Assembly (NCBI RefSeq): GCF_002208135.1
Contig: NZ_CP021647.1
Location: 437,501 to 501,500 of the forward strand
DNA from: Pseudoalteromonas piscicida
Lineage (GTDB): Bacteria; Pseudomonadota; Gammaproteobacteria; Enterobacterales; Alteromonadaceae
Length of the DNA stretch: 64,000 bases
Direction of reading: 5' to 3'
The notes under the pieces were generated by a model that was not told the DNA's origin, searched no databases, and worked only from the letters and a program-made list of their open reading frames with translations. Below, in pieces: positions 20,658 through 30,064 of this stretch (position 1 is the stretch's first letter; the number at the start of each line of letters is the position of its first letter). A program made the translations under genes and the position numbers.

Positions 20658-20686
20658 AAACCCCGCAACCAGCGGGGTTTTTTTTT
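20658..20686 (+). terminator. Attenuator terminator of ilvIH
   Basis: The stem CCCCGC / GCGGGG with loop AACCA is followed by nine or more T residues. It lies between the branched-chain leader peptide and ilvI, so it is the regulated terminator of the attenuator. The stretch between leader stop and terminator (20622-20657) would hold the competing antiterminator arm. Confidence 0.9.
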
Positions 20687-20733
20687 GATTTTAGAAATAT
20701 AACAGGCACGCACAGTCAACGAGGAATGAGGTA

Positions 20734-22455
20734 ATGGCAGAGCAATACAACGGCTCCGAGCTAGTAGTAAAAGCATTGAGCGCATTAAAGGTAAAATACA
20801 TATTTGGTTATCCCGGAGGATCGGTTCTTGATCTTTATGATGCGTTGTTTCAGCAATCAGATATTGAACATATTTTAGTTAGACATGAGCAAGCAGCGAC
20901 CCACATGGCAGACGGTTATGCCAGAGCTACGGGAGACGTCGGTGTTGTCCTAGCGACCAGTGGCCCTGGTGCCACTAACTGCATTACAGGGATCGCGACC
21001 GCTTATATGGATTCAATCCCAATGGTCGTACTCTCAGGGCAAGTACCTTCAAACCTAATCGGCGATGATGCGTTTCAAGAAACGGATATTGTAGGTTGCT
21101 CTCGCCCTATCGTTAAACACAGTTTTAACTGCCGCGACGCGACAAAAATCCCAGAAGTATTAGCTAAGGCATTTTATCTAGCAAACTCTGGTAGACCAGG
21201 ACCTGTTGTGGTTGAGCTGCCAAAAGATATTTTGAACCCTGCGCTTAAATTCGATTATCAGATGCCTGAACAGATTGATATGCGTACTTACAACCCGAGT
21301 GTAAAGGGGCATTCCAAGCAGATCCGCAAAGCGGTCGAAGCCATTATTGAAGCGAAGCGTTTGGTTATCTATTCTGGCGGCGGCATTATTCTTTCGAATA
21401 CCTCGGAAAAACTGACTGAGTTGGTTGAGAAACTAAATGCGCCTATCACCAATACCTTAATGGGTCTTGGCGGGATCAGTGGCACACATCCTAACTTTAT
21501 TGGCATGTTAGGTATGCACGGTAGTCTTGAAGCGAATAAGGCGATGGCGAATGCCGATGTTATCTTAGCATTAGGTGCGCGTTTTGATGACCGTGTAACC
21601 AATAACGTTAAGAAGTTTTGTCCGGATGCCAAAATTGTTCACGTTGATGTGGATCCAACTTCAATTTCTAAGACCATTCAAGCGCATATTCCTGTTGTGG
21701 GCTGCTTAGATACGGTGATGGAGCAATTGCTACGCGGTATCGAAAAAAGCGAGAAGCGCATCGACCGCGCTGCACAAGAAGATTGGTGGCAAGCAATTAC
21801 AACATGGCGCGCTCAGAAATGCTTGTCGTTTACTGCGGGTGTAGAAAAAATCAAGCCGCAAACGGTTATCGAAAAGCTATACCAAATGACCAGCGGTGAC
21901 GCGTATGTTTGCTCGGATGTAGGACAGCATCAAATGTTTGCTGCGCAGTACTATCCGTTCAAATCGCCTCGTCAATGGATTAATTCAGGCGGACTTGGCA
22001 CCATGGGGTTTGGCTTACCTGCTGCGATGGGCGTAAAAATGGCATTCCCGCAAAGCGAAGTATTGTGCGTAACTGGAGACGGCTCAATCCAAATGAATAT
22101 TCAGGAGCTTTCAACTTGTTTGCAATACGGCCTTGCTGTCAAAGTCATCTCGTTAAACAACCGCTCGCTTGGTATGGTACGCCAATGGCAAGATATGATG
22201 TATGAGGGACGTCATGCGAGTTCTTACATGGAATCACTGCCCGATTTTGTTGCGCTTGCAGAGAGTTATGGTCATATCGGTATTCGGGTTGATAAACCAG
22301 AACAACTTGATGCGGCGCTGGAAAAAGCAATGTCGATTAAAGACCGACTTGTATTTTTAGATATTTTGGTCGATGAGTCAGAACATGTGTATCCAATGCA
22401 AATTAAGCAAGGTGCGATAGACGAGATGTGGTTGAAAAAAGGAGTAAAAGCATAA
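20734..22455 (+). CDS. ilvI: Acetolactate synthase large subunit
   Basis: This 573-residue thiamine-diphosphate enzyme condenses two pyruvates, or pyruvate and 2-oxobutyrate, in branched-chain amino-acid synthesis. The N-terminal TPP domain has [15 protein letters not shown] and the activating Glu in [19 protein letters not shown] (E52); the FAD-type middle domain has [10 protein letters not shown]; the C-terminal domain has the TPP/Mg motif GDGSIQMN...LNN (about 449-477). The partner small subunit follows with a one-base overlap. I use ilvI because of the ilvH partner; ilvB or ilvG cannot be strictly excluded. Expression is expected to be controlled by the upstream leader peptide and attenuator. 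Confidence 0.93.
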   Translation: MAEQYNGSELVVKALSALKVKYIFGYPGGSVLDLYDALFQQSDIEHILVRHEQAATHMADGYARATGDVGVVLATSGPGATNCITGIATAYMDSIPMVVLSGQVPSNLIGDDAFQETDIVGCSRPIVKHSFNCRDATKIPEVLAKAFYLANSGRPGPVVVELPKDILNPALKFDYQMPEQIDMRTYNPSVKGHSKQIRKAVEAIIEAKRLVIYSGGGIILSNTSEKLTELVEKLNAPITNTLMGLGGISGTHPNFIGMLGMHGSLEANKAMANADVILALGARFDDRVTNNVKKFCPDAKIVHVDVDPTSISKTIQAHIPVVGCLDTVMEQLLRGIEKSEKRIDRAAQEDWWQAITTWRAQKCLSFTAGVEKIKPQTVIEKLYQMTSGDAYVCSDVGQHQMFAAQYYPFKSPRQWINSGGLGTMGFGLPAAMGVKMAFPQSEVLCVTGDGSIQMNIQELSTCLQYGLAVKVISLNNRSLGMVRQWQDMMYEGRHASSYMESLPDFVALAESYGHIGIRVDKPEQLDAALEKAMSIKDRLVFLDILVDESEHVYPMQIKQGAIDEMWLKKGVKA

Positions 22456-22952
22456 TGAGAAGAATATTATCGATTTTATTGGAGAATGAACCAGGCTCTC
22501 TTTCTCGTATTGTGGGTTTATTTTCTCAGCGTGCGTATAACATTGACAGCTTAACTGTGGGTACGACTGCAGACAAAACGCTATCTCGTATCACCATCAC
22601 GACCCAAGGCGATGACCGCATTGTTGAACAAATCACCAAGCAAGTTAACAAGCTGGTGGATGTGCTTAAGGTCATAGATTTAAGTGATATGCAGCATATT
22701 GAAAGAGAGCTTTTATTGGTAAAAGTCTATGCCAGAGACGAAGTAACACGAGCGGCTATCAATCGTGTTGCTGAGGTGTTCCAAGCCAGCATTATAGATA
22801 TGGGCAAGCAAAGTTATATATTACAGATGGTAAGCTCAGCCGACCGTCTTGAATCTTTCTTGGATCTATTACGTCACGAAAGCGACATTATTGAACTTGT
22901 GCGTTCTGGTGCAGTAGGTATTGGCCGTGGTGACAAAGCACTGAAAGGATAA
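22455..22952 (+). CDS. ilvH: Acetolactate synthase small (regulatory) subunit
   Basis: This 165-residue regulatory subunit activates the large subunit and mediates valine feedback. The N-terminal ACT domain starts [20 protein letters not shown] and has GLFSQRAYNIDSLTVG; the C-terminal ACT-like domain contains ELLLVKVYARDE and the end SGAVGIGRGDKAL. I take the ATG that overlaps the ilvI stop by one base (TAATG), because a longer frame begins inside ilvI without a suitable start. Coupling with ilvI fits the fixed stoichiometry of the complex. Confidence 0.94.
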   Translation: MRRILSILLENEPGSLSRIVGLFSQRAYNIDSLTVGTTADKTLSRITITTQGDDRIVEQITKQVNKLVDVLKVIDLSDMQHIERELLLVKVYARDEVTRAAINRVAEVFQASIIDMGKQSYILQMVSSADRLESFLDLLRHESDIIELVRSGAVGIGRGDKALKG

Positions 22953-23101
22953 AACCACTCACCTTTTAGCTGTCACTGTGATCTTTTTGCGCGGGTGAGC
23001 ACGTTGTCTTACGTACAACCCGCTTCGGTTATTTTGCATGGCGGCTTCGATTTACTCTCATTAGGTTACTGGCTATAATCTCGTTTTTATCAAGTTAGAT
23101 T

Positions 23102-23608
23102 ATGCACATGGAACTCGAACGCTTCTGGCAGCTTGTCACCGCCCCCGATCATTCAAACGATAATGAATATTTAAAAACGCGTTTATCTCCGCTGATTTCA
23201 GAAGAAATTGCTCAGTTCGATGCATTATATACCAAAGAACTAAGGGCTCTGTGGCACTGGGATAACTGGAAAGTGGCCTACGTGATTGCAGGCTGTAATA
23301 GCGAATATGATTTTTTAGACTTTTGTAATTGGATCATCAGTCGCGGCCCTGAAGCGGTAAGTGTACTTACTGCGGAACCAGACGAATTAGCCAATAAGTT
23401 TGCGATTCCCAATAAAGACGACCTGCCCTACCCGTTTATTGACGAATTAGATTTAGTTGCTGGGTTGCTTTTTGAAGAAAAAAATCAGGACGAACTCCCG
23501 TATCACAGTGTCGTGAACTTTCCGCCGCAAGGTAAAAAGTTTAAAAATAAACCAAAACAGTTAAAGGCTGAACTACCTCAACTTTTTGGTCAATATTGGC
23601 TTGGATAA
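23102..23608 (+). CDS. DUF4240-like cytoplasmic protein
   Basis: This 168-residue soluble protein has the look of DUF4240 (a family of unknown function): ERFWQLV near the start, FDALYTKELRALWHWDNW, and YDFLDFCNWIISRGPEAV in the middle. It is rich in acidic and aromatic residues and has no signal peptide or membrane segment. The start could be either of two nearby ATGs (MHMEL). It stands alone between ilvH and the FG-GAP lipoprotein, so its context offers no function. Confidence 0.65.
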   Translation: MHMELERFWQLVTAPDHSNDNEYLKTRLSPLISEEIAQFDALYTKELRALWHWDNWKVAYVIAGCNSEYDFLDFCNWIISRGPEAVSVLTAEPDELANKFAIPNKDDLPYPFIDELDLVAGLLFEEKNQDELPYHSVVNFPPQGKKFKNKPKQLKAELPQLFGQYWLG

Positions 23609-23820
23609 GGTTTAGTTTATTGTTTTATATGATGGGTTTTGGTTGTTCTAGCTTTAGATGCTGAAACTCATTATTACCATCGCAAAATGCCACAACTCGA
23701 TATAGCCCATCAATCCTTCTCGCTAACTTACCAAAACGCCTTTGCTAAAACACAACCTCTTGTTAAGTCTTGATCAGTGGAATACTATGTTTATTCCCTA
23801 TATCGAAAACAAAAAGAATA

Positions 23821-25047
23821 ATGATGAAAGCCCCCTCTATTTTAAAATACTTCCCTAGTTTAGCGTTAGTGATAGCCTGTCAAAGTATGGCTGTGCAGCA
23901 AAAGTTGTTAGCCGATGATGGTAAAGCAGAAGATCAGTTTGGTTATAGCGTAGCGATAGACGGCACAACTGCATTAGTTGGTGCCCACAAAGTGGATGCT
24001 AATATGAGTCAGGATACTGGTGCGGCTTACCTATACACGCTAGGTGCGTCTGGCTGGCAGCAACAAGCAAAGCTCATCGCGCAGCCTGCCAATGCCGGCG
24101 ACACGCTTGGCGGCAATGTTGCCCTTAAGAATAATATTGCCATGCTTGGTGCGATAAATCGGGACGATAAAGGAGAAAATGCCGGTGCGGTGTTTGCTTT
24201 TGAGCGCACAGAAAATAGCTGGATACAAAAACAAATTTTAACCGCCAACGATGCAAAAGCGGGTGATGCCTTTGGACAAAGTATTGCGCTCACCGAGCAA
24301 TTTTTAGTGATCGGTGCACCACACAGCGATGCGCCACACAAAGACTCAGGCTCAGCGTATGTATACGCGAGAGAAAACAATAGCTGGCATTTTCAGTCAA
24401 AGTTGACGGCAAGGGATGGCGCTGATGGAGACCTATTCGGAATTAGCGTAGCAATAGATGGCGATACCATTTTAGTCGGCGCAGATTTGAATGATGAAAA
24501 AGCAGAAAAAGCTGGTGCTGTTTATGTGTATCAATTCGATGGTAAAAAGTGGAATTCGCAAGCAAAACTAATGGCAAATGATGGTGGAAACACCGATATT
24601 TTTGGTGTTCGCGTGGCTATTTTTGGAGATACAGCCCTTATTTCTGCTAGAAGAGATGATATCGACGGTATAGGTAAAGATGCCGGCTCTGCTTATCTGT
24701 TTGAGAGAACAAATGATAAATGGACGCAAATTCAAAAATTAGTGGCACCAGACGCCAAAACGGATGATAGATTTGCACGCGGTGTTGCGTTAAGTAAGGA
24801 CATGGCGTTTGTCACCGCGATGCACCATGATGAAAAAGGTAATAACGCGGGGGCACTTTATCTATACAAAAAACAACAAGACCAATGGCAATATGCGTCT
24901 AAGATATTTGCCAATGACGCCGCGCCAGAAGATAGGTTTGGTTGGAATATTGCGGTTTCAAATAACACCGCCATCATCGCAACTCCCCACCGCGATGACA
25001 AAGGAGAAGGCTCAGGTGCCGCCTATATTCTGGATTTGGTGGAATAA
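23821..25047 (+). CDS. FG-GAP repeat lipoprotein (predicted seven-bladed propeller)
   Basis: This is a surface or periplasmic repeat protein of about 408 residues. I start at the ATG pair before KAPSILKYF, which gives a proper signal sequence with lipobox VIAC; the frame is open further upstream. The mature protein is seven copies of a roughly 53-residue unit, each beginning like LxANDGxxxDxFGxSVAIDGD and followed by ALVGA, DAGAAYLY and a W-rich strand. Seven FG-GAP units are expected to close into one beta-propeller, as in integrin alpha heads. Ligand and role are unknown. It appears monocistronic and is followed by a 10-bp stem hairpin. Confidence 0.8.
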   Translation: MMKAPSILKYFPSLALVIACQSMAVQQKLLADDGKAEDQFGYSVAIDGTTALVGAHKVDANMSQDTGAAYLYTLGASGWQQQAKLIAQPANAGDTLGGNVALKNNIAMLGAINRDDKGENAGAVFAFERTENSWIQKQILTANDAKAGDAFGQSIALTEQFLVIGAPHSDAPHKDSGSAYVYARENNSWHFQSKLTARDGADGDLFGISVAIDGDTILVGADLNDEKAEKAGAVYVYQFDGKKWNSQAKLMANDGGNTDIFGVRVAIFGDTALISARRDDIDGIGKDAGSAYLFERTNDKWTQIQKLVAPDAKTDDRFARGVALSKDMAFVTAMHHDEKGNNAGALYLYKKQQDQWQYASKIFANDAAPEDRFGWNIAVSNNTAIIATPHRDDKGEGSGAAYILDLVE

Positions 25048-25061
25048 TAGCGATTTGTAAT

Positions 25062-25089
25062 GTCTGAGCTTGGCTTGTTAAGCTCAGAC
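25062..25089 (+). terminator. Hairpin after FG-GAP gene
   Basis: A perfect 10-bp stem GTCTGAGCTT / AAGCTCAGAC with an 8-base loop lies 14 bases after the stop. Only three T residues follow, so termination strength is uncertain. Confidence 0.5.
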
Positions 25090-25449
25090 TTTGGCTGTCA
25101 GAGTTGATTGATAGACTCTTATTTAACTGTTGGCTTGGTGCCATTCTGAATCGTTCAAGCAACTAGAAAGGCTTTAAAGAAGACATTCGGTATGATCACA
25201 TAAAAGCTCACGGTTTTTTGCGCGTCGGGCGACCGATAGGGAACTTATTTCATGTGTTTGTTATACATTTAACCTAACCGGCTTAACTAGCCTTTGACCT
25301 TAAGCTTTAGAACTCCCTTGCTCTGCTTTACTTATACTTGACTCCTGCGACCTTATCAGCGCTAACTTTCGTTTGCGACACACATTAGCTAAAAAGCTAA
25401 AGTATACGTTCAACCTATCTGAGGGTCATATTACTTTGTCTTGTTAGCA
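25090..25449. other. Gene-free stretch between FG-GAP and GNAT genes
   Basis: About 360 bases hold no convincing coding sequence, tRNA or terminator. Reading toward the GNAT gene on the minus strand, no U-tract hairpin follows its stop. The stretch contains scattered TAAC/GTTA motifs but no paired integron attC structure that I could fold. It looks like decayed or spacer DNA. Confidence 0.5.
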
Positions 25450-25893
25450 CTATCCATTTATACGAACCATTTCATTCGCATACACTGGCTCGCCATTATA
25501 TTCAGTGAGAAATTCATCAGACACTTCAAATCCGTAAGCCTTGTAGAGGTTCTTTGCTGGCTCATTTGTCTTGGCGACAAAAAGATTAGCCCTGCCGCAT
25601 AGTTGTGATAAAAGGAATTCAAGTATTTGTCTTCCGATTCCGTTTCCTCTAGCACTAGGGCAAACAAATAGCGCTCTAATCTCTGACCCAAATATTGCTC
25701 CAAACCCAAGAATATTCCCATCATCAAAAACGTATATCTTTGATTCCCTAAGCGCAGACAATCTCTTTTCATCATTTTCTAGGGGCAAGAGCTTAAATGT
25801 CTTCTTCTCAAAACGAAGCTCATCCAGTTTAGATTTTGAATAGATCTCCAAAACTCTTGGATAGTCTTCCTCGCTGAACTCTCGAATATTCAT
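25450..25893 (-). CDS. GNAT family N-acetyltransferase
   Basis: This 147-residue single-domain acetyltransferase shows the family order: an N-terminal IREFSEEDYPRVLEIY, the central strand ILGFGAIFGSEIRALFV, the acetyl-CoA pyrophosphate-binding loop SARGNGIGRQILEFL (RGxGxG/A type) and the C-terminal AKNLYKAYGFEVSDEF. The substrate cannot be told; the size and pattern are common to amino-acid or small-amine acetyltransferases. It starts 7 bases downstream of the chemoreceptor stop on the same strand, so it may be transcribed with it. Confidence 0.85.
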   Translation of the reverse strand: MNIREFSEEDYPRVLEIYSKSKLDELRFEKKTFKLLPLENDEKRLSALRESKIYVFDDGNILGFGAIFGSEIRALFVCPSARGNGIGRQILEFLLSQLCGRANLFVAKTNEPAKNLYKAYGFEVSDEFLTEYNGEPVYANEMVRING

Positions 25894-25899
25894 ATGTTG

Positions 25900-27894
25900 C
25901 TAGCTCTTATCAATTTTAAATATATCCATTGTGCGTTGCAGCGTATCACTGTTTAATTTCATATCTTTAAACAACTCATTTAACGCTTTCGATGTATCTA
26001 ATTCATGGTTTGCAGCGTCAAGCACTGCGGCGGTGTTTTGTGATATATCGGCGGCGACTTCTGATTGTTCGCAGGCTGCGGTGGCAACTGAGGTCGTGAG
26101 TTTTTCAACATGTGCGCTGTGTTCGTTTACTTTGAGCGATATTTTACGCGTTTCTTCTACTTCGTTCATGGTATTTTGTGTTAGCTGTGTATTTTCTTTG
26201 ATTGACTTAACAACGCTTTGGCTTATCTCTGACAGGCTAAGTAACAGTGTGGAAATTTGCTCAGAAGATTGTTTACTGTTGTTTGCAAGTCCTCGCACTT
26301 CATCGGCTACAACTGCAAAGCCACGACCATGCTCGCCTGCGCGGGCTGCTTCTATTGCGGCATTGAGCGCAAGTAGATTAGTCTGTTCGGCAACACTGCG
26401 AATTGAATCCAAGATAGTATTTATCTCAGACACTTGCTTTTCCATACTCGCGGCCATCTCGTCGACGGCGTTCATACTCGTCGAGAGGGTTTTCATGGTG
26501 TCTAAGTTCTTTTGGTTGTCTGCAAGTAACTGCTGTGATTCGATGTTGAGTTGGTCGCTGGCATCAAGCGTATCTTGCGCGAGTTTTGCGATTTCTTGGC
26601 TAGTTGCGGCCATTTCTTCTATTGCAACCGCAATGGAAGATGCCATCCCTTGGGTTTTTTGTGCATCCTCATTGACGTTAGAGGCCGCTATATGCATCTT
26701 TTCGCCAAGCTTAGTACCTACCTTTACCGACTTAGCCAGGCCTACCATCAAGTCTTTGAAAGCATTGATTGTGTTATATACCGACTCGGAAATCTGTCCT
26801 AACTCATCACTTGTGTTTAAACGCATATCCAAAGTTAAATCCCCATCTTCCGCTACCTTTTTTAATATGTGCGTTAACTGTGAGAGCTGAGATCTCAGCG
26901 AACGGATTAAATGGAAATTGATCAGCACGATAAAACCAAGCACGATGACGAAGAGCACGAACGTTAAACTGCTTTCAAAGGCAATATCAGATTTGTTCTG
27001 CTTACTATCTTTAACAGTTTTTTCCCATACCGAGTCAAGTTTGATTTTTAGTTTGCCAATTAAATTAGATGCGGTTGCGAACCACTCGTTACTTGACGGT
27101 AACCCATCGAAATCAATGTTCCCTTGAGTGGTGAGTTTATCCAAAGTACGCTTGAACTCTTTCGCTTCCCTTGAAGATAAAAATTCGTTTAAATTGTTTT
27201 GTTGAGTACCTTCAAGTGCAGTTTCTAATTGATGTAATGACATCTCTAGCTGTTGGCGATAGTATTTAATATCGTCCTTAATGGTGTTTGACATTGCTTT
27301 CTTTGCAAGCGCTCCATTAACCTTGCCACGGATCTGACCAAGGCGCTCTTTACTCTGTGCGATAAGAAACGCAATGGAAAGTTCCGACGATAAGGTCCTA
27401 TCTGATACATAGGCTTGAATTTTTGCAGCCGTGTTTAGTGAAACTTGATTGAGTTTGCTGTAGTAAGCAAAGGCATTACCGCCATTTTTTCTGTCGACCT
27501 CATCTCTTATGCGGTTTTTGTTGGCTTCTACTTCAAAAATATACGGAAGCCACTTTTTTACATTTTTATCTTTAAGAAACAGTGAAGAGTGAACACTTTT
27601 AAGCGTTGATATTGTTTGATCGGCAATTTCTCGTTGCTCGTCGACTTTTCTTTTGTTATCACTGGTAGGGTTACCAAGGAAGCCAGCCGTTAAGCCGCGC
27701 TCTACCGCATGGTGATGCGCTACTTTCTCAATGGCGTCGAGTAAAACGACATAGTTGATATTTTGATCGGCGGCATTGTACAGTTTCCAATTATTTAAAA
27801 CGTTTTTGCCAACTAAAAATAGTAAAAATGCAAGTAACGAGATAGAACTTATCATCGTGAGTTGCATAATTGAAAATCTTTTCAAAATACCCAT
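25900..27894 (-). CDS. Methyl-accepting chemotaxis protein with NIT-type sensor
   Basis: This 664-residue chemoreceptor has a membrane segment at about 12-32, a periplasmic all-helical sensor of some 270 residues, a second membrane segment (about 307-330), a HAMP domain and a long signalling helix pair. The periplasmic part contains [19 protein letters not shown], the mark of NIT (nitrate/nitrite-sensing-like) domains. The cytoplasmic tip [20 protein letters not shown] and [12 protein letters not shown] is fully conserved. Its role is to sense a small ligand and steer CheA. No che gene is nearby, which is normal for dispersed receptors. No terminal CheR/CheB pentapeptide is seen. Confidence 0.92.
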   Translation of the reverse strand: MGILKRFSIMQLTMISSISLLAFLLFLVGKNVLNNWKLYNAADQNINYVVLLDAIEKVAHHHAVERGLTAGFLGNPTSDNKRKVDEQREIADQTISTLKSVHSSLFLKDKNVKKWLPYIFEVEANKNRIRDEVDRKNGGNAFAYYSKLNQVSLNTAAKIQAYVSDRTLSSELSIAFLIAQSKERLGQIRGKVNGALAKKAMSNTIKDDIKYYRQQLEMSLHQLETALEGTQQNNLNEFLSSREAKEFKRTLDKLTTQGNIDFDGLPSSNEWFATASNLIGKLKIKLDSVWEKTVKDSKQNKSDIAFESSLTFVLFVIVLGFIVLINFHLIRSLRSQLSQLTHILKKVAEDGDLTLDMRLNTSDELGQISESVYNTINAFKDLMVGLAKSVKVGTKLGEKMHIAASNVNEDAQKTQGMASSIAVAIEEMAATSQEIAKLAQDTLDASDQLNIESQQLLADNQKNLDTMKTLSTSMNAVDEMAASMEKQVSEINTILDSIRSVAEQTNLLALNAAIEAARAGEHGRGFAVVADEVRGLANNSKQSSEQISTLLLSLSEISQSVVKSIKENTQLTQNTMNEVEETRKISLKVNEHSAHVEKLTTSVATAACEQSEVAADISQNTAAVLDAANHELDTSKALNELFKDMKLNSDTLQRTMDIFKIDKS

Positions 27895-28127
27895 TCGTCT
27901 CTCCGTAGTGCGAGCGTAGATTATTGTTTAATCAAGGTAACTATAGTCCAACAAAATTAATGTGAGATATTTTGTAACAAACTTCGTGATGGATTTAGCG
28001 TTTCGAGGTTGTAAGGATATGATAGATGTTATTTAAAGTAATTTTTTTGAAAATAGATGGGAATGCAGTGTTGCTACATTCTTGTTGCTGATAATGGTAT
28101 TGGCGTCAAAATTAAATAGAGGAATGT

Positions 28128-28472
28128 ATGAAAGGATTAATCAAACTAATGTTAGTGAGCCTTGCGCTTATCTCGTTGAAGTCATATGCGGTTGTATTTA
28201 GGTGTAAAGGCATCGTGTACGACCTTTATTCAAATGGTAATAATAGCTACGAAGTTAGGTTTGAGCGTGAGTCCGGAGTCGATCTTGAGCCTGTTATTAT
28301 TTATCCAGAACAGCACTACCTATAGGCTCCGGTTTTAGATGCTATCCGCGAAGGTGAAAAATACCGCACCGTATATCGCTTAGTCATCGAAAATAGAGAC
28401 AGCGGTGATACTCGATGTCACGATGGTGAGAATGAAAACGCCTTAATCAGTCTTACAAAAGTCATCGATTAA
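28128..28472 (+). pseudogene. Small secreted protein gene interrupted by in-frame TAG
   Basis: A 65-residue ORF with a clear signal peptide (LMLVSLALISLKSYA) ends at a TAG at 28323-28325. In the same frame, reading resumes at once and stays open for another 48 codons to a TAA at 28472 (ALISLTKVID), giving 115 codons in all with one internal stop. The two halves each carry one cysteine (VFRCKG and DTRCHDG), which would form a disulfide in the undamaged protein. Continuity of frame and matched cysteines suggest a nonsense mutation or base error. I do not recognise the family. Confidence 0.65.
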
Positions 28473-28499
28473 AAAAGAAAAGGCGCCGAAGGCGCCTTT
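28472..28499 (-). terminator. Terminator of asd
   Basis: The stem AAGGCGCC / GGCGCCTT with loop GAA is followed on the minus strand by a T-rich tract (TTTTCTTTTTT). It lies just beyond the asd stop and may also serve the convergent small gene. Confidence 0.8.
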
Positions 28500-28504
28500 A
28501 GAAA

Positions 28505-29620
28505 TTAACCTGTAATGATCCTTAACATTCTACGAAGTGGCTCTGCCGCCCCCCATAAAAGTTGATCACCGACAGTAAATGCACTGATATATTTTTCACC
28601 CATTGTGAGCTTTCTTATCCTGCCTACAGGAATACTCAGTGTGCCAGTAACATTTACCGGAGTTAGCTCTTTTGCCGTAATATCACGCTCATTTGGAATA
28701 ACGCGAACCCATTCATTATGTGCCGCTAGAATTTCCTCTATTTCTTCGACACTTCGATTTTCACGTAACTTGATGGTGAGCGCTTGTGAATGACAGCGCA
28801 TCGCGCCAATTCGTACACACAATCCGTCGATAGGAATGGGCTGCTTTGACGAGCCAAGGATTTTGTTTGCTTCTACTTGTGCTTTCCACTCTTCTTTACT
28901 TTGACCAGACGGCATTGGAACGTCAATCCATGGAATTAAGCTGCCGGCTAACGGCACACCAAATTGATCTTGTGGTAAAGATTCATCTTTGATTTTTTCT
29001 GCCACAAGCTTATCGATTTCTAAGATGGCTGAGCTTGGGTCGTCGAGTTGTGCTTTAACGGAGCTGTGGATCTCACCCATTTGAGTGATGAGTTCACGCA
29101 TATTTCTTGCGCCTGCACCTGATGCCGCTTGATAGGTCATTGGACTCACCCACTCTATTAAGTCTTGCTCGAACAAACCACCAAGCGCAAGTAGCATAAG
29201 AGAAACCGTGCAGTTACCACCGACAAAGGTTTTTACGCCTTGTTCAAGACCTTGTTGAATGACATCTTTATTGACAGGGTCAAGCACAATAATACTGTCT
29301 TTTTCCATTCTAAGTGCTGAGGCTGCATCTATCCAATAGCCTTCCCAGCCCTGTTCACGCAATGAAGGATATACAGATTTGGTATAATCTCCGCCTTGGC
29401 AGGAGATGATAATATCCATTTCGCTCAGTGATTGAATGTCGCTTGCGTCTTGAAGTGGCTTTGGCTCACCACCACCTTTAACAACGGGGCCAAGTTGACC
29501 TGCTTGTGAGGTAGTAAAGAAGTGTGGATCAATGACATCAAAGTCATTTTCTTGCTGCATACGCTCCATTAGCACGGAGCCAACCATTCCACGCCAGCCG
29601 ACGAGTCCTACTTTTTTCAT
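28505..29620 (-). CDS. asd: Aspartate-semialdehyde dehydrogenase
   Basis: This 371-residue NADPH enzyme reduces aspartyl phosphate to aspartate semialdehyde, the branch point to lysine/diaminopimelate, threonine and methionine. It starts [14 protein letters not shown] (NADP-binding), contains the catalytic Cys in [25 protein letters not shown], and the substrate residues in VPMPSGQ and [13 protein letters not shown] with the catalytic His. Length and sequence match the gammaproteobacterial Asd type. It is monocistronic, with its own promoter and terminator. No lysine riboswitch is recognised upstream. Confidence 0.96.
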   Translation of the reverse strand: MKKVGLVGWRGMVGSVLMERMQQENDFDVIDPHFFTTSQAGQLGPVVKGGGEPKPLQDASDIQSLSEMDIIISCQGGDYTKSVYPSLREQGWEGYWIDAASALRMEKDSIIVLDPVNKDVIQQGLEQGVKTFVGGNCTVSLMLLALGGLFEQDLIEWVSPMTYQAASGAGARNMRELITQMGEIHSSVKAQLDDPSSAILEIDKLVAEKIKDESLPQDQFGVPLAGSLIPWIDVPMPSGQSKEEWKAQVEANKILGSSKQPIPIDGLCVRIGAMRCHSQALTIKLRENRSVEEIEEILAAHNEWVRVIPNERDITAKELTPVNVTGTLSIPVGRIRKLTMGEKYISAFTVGDQLLWGAAEPLRRMLRIITG

Positions 29621-29641
29621 GTTATGTGCCTTAATTCTTGA

Positions 29642-29647
29642 TTATAC
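29642..29647 (-). promoter_or_regulatory. Probable -10 element of asd
   Basis: A perfect TATAAT on the minus strand lies 21 bases before the asd ATG, followed by a purine-rich ribosome-binding site (AAGGCAC). The matching -35 is poor, so an activator or a different start is possible. Confidence 0.35.
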
Positions 29648-29732
29648 GGATCATTGCGTGAGTCGTATGTCTAGATGGCTACCATAGCAAAAGAATACGA
29701 GGTGGACTAGCTAGAAATGAGGATTTTAATAA

Positions 29733-29847
29733 ATAAAAAACCCCGCATGGCGGGGTTTGGATACAACATGTAAAGGTTGTCCTAATTAAACGCATTTGCG
29801 TCAACAAGAACTCGGTACGTAACGAGCTATGGTTTTGTTTTTAAAGC
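29733..29847 (-). ncRNA. Candidate small RNA (about 115 nt)
   Basis: On the minus strand a promoter-like pair TTGTCA - 17 bases - TATTTA (29874-29879 and 29851-29856) would start a transcript near 29847. Within it, several local inverted repeats are visible (GAGCT/AGCTC, ACGCA/TGCGT, GGACAAC/GTTGTATCC), and it ends in a strong Rho-independent terminator, CCCCGC / GCGGGG with six T residues at 29735-29740. It contains no convincing ORF and is separated from asd by an independent promoter. It may be a trans-acting RNA or an attenuated leader of asd. I know no named family that matches. Confidence 0.42.
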
Positions 29848-30017
29848 TCTTAAATAATGTTACTGGTTAAATATGACAAGTATATTAACAACCTAGTAAC
29901 CTACTGAAGTATTTGGATATATTTTTATATATAGACCAACTATACACAAAGTTACAGAACTTAGTCCATGAAATAATGAATTAGTAGGAAAAAATATCTC
30001 GAAGATTGATAAAGATC

Positions 30018-30044
30018 AAAAAAGCCAAGGCATGCCTTGGCTTT
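30018..30044 (-). terminator. Terminator of TonB-dependent receptor gene
   Basis: A perfect 10-bp stem (AAAGCCAAGG / CCTTGGCTTT) with loop CATG, followed on the minus strand by a T-run, lies about 20 bases after the receptor stop. Confidence 0.9.
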
Positions 30045-30064
30045 GGTTAAAGCTTAGTTGTTCT

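Noticed and set aside
24027..24380. 117-residue minus-strand ORF within the FG-GAP gene
   Set aside because: The repeat structure of the real gene keeps the opposite frame open; no supporting signal.
25090..25449. Integron attC site beside the GNAT gene
   Set aside because: Isolated TAAC/GTTA motifs occur, but no matching inverted core pair with the spacing of an attC site was found.
25931..26890. 319-residue plus-strand ORF opposite the NIT chemoreceptor
   Set aside because: It is the exact antisense of a well-supported chemoreceptor, is Ser/Cys/Ala-rich from the reversed codons, and has no ribosome-binding site or family motif.
29621..29860. Lysine riboswitch before asd
   Set aside because: I could not find the five-helix lysine-riboswitch core; the structured part looks like an independent transcript with its own terminator.
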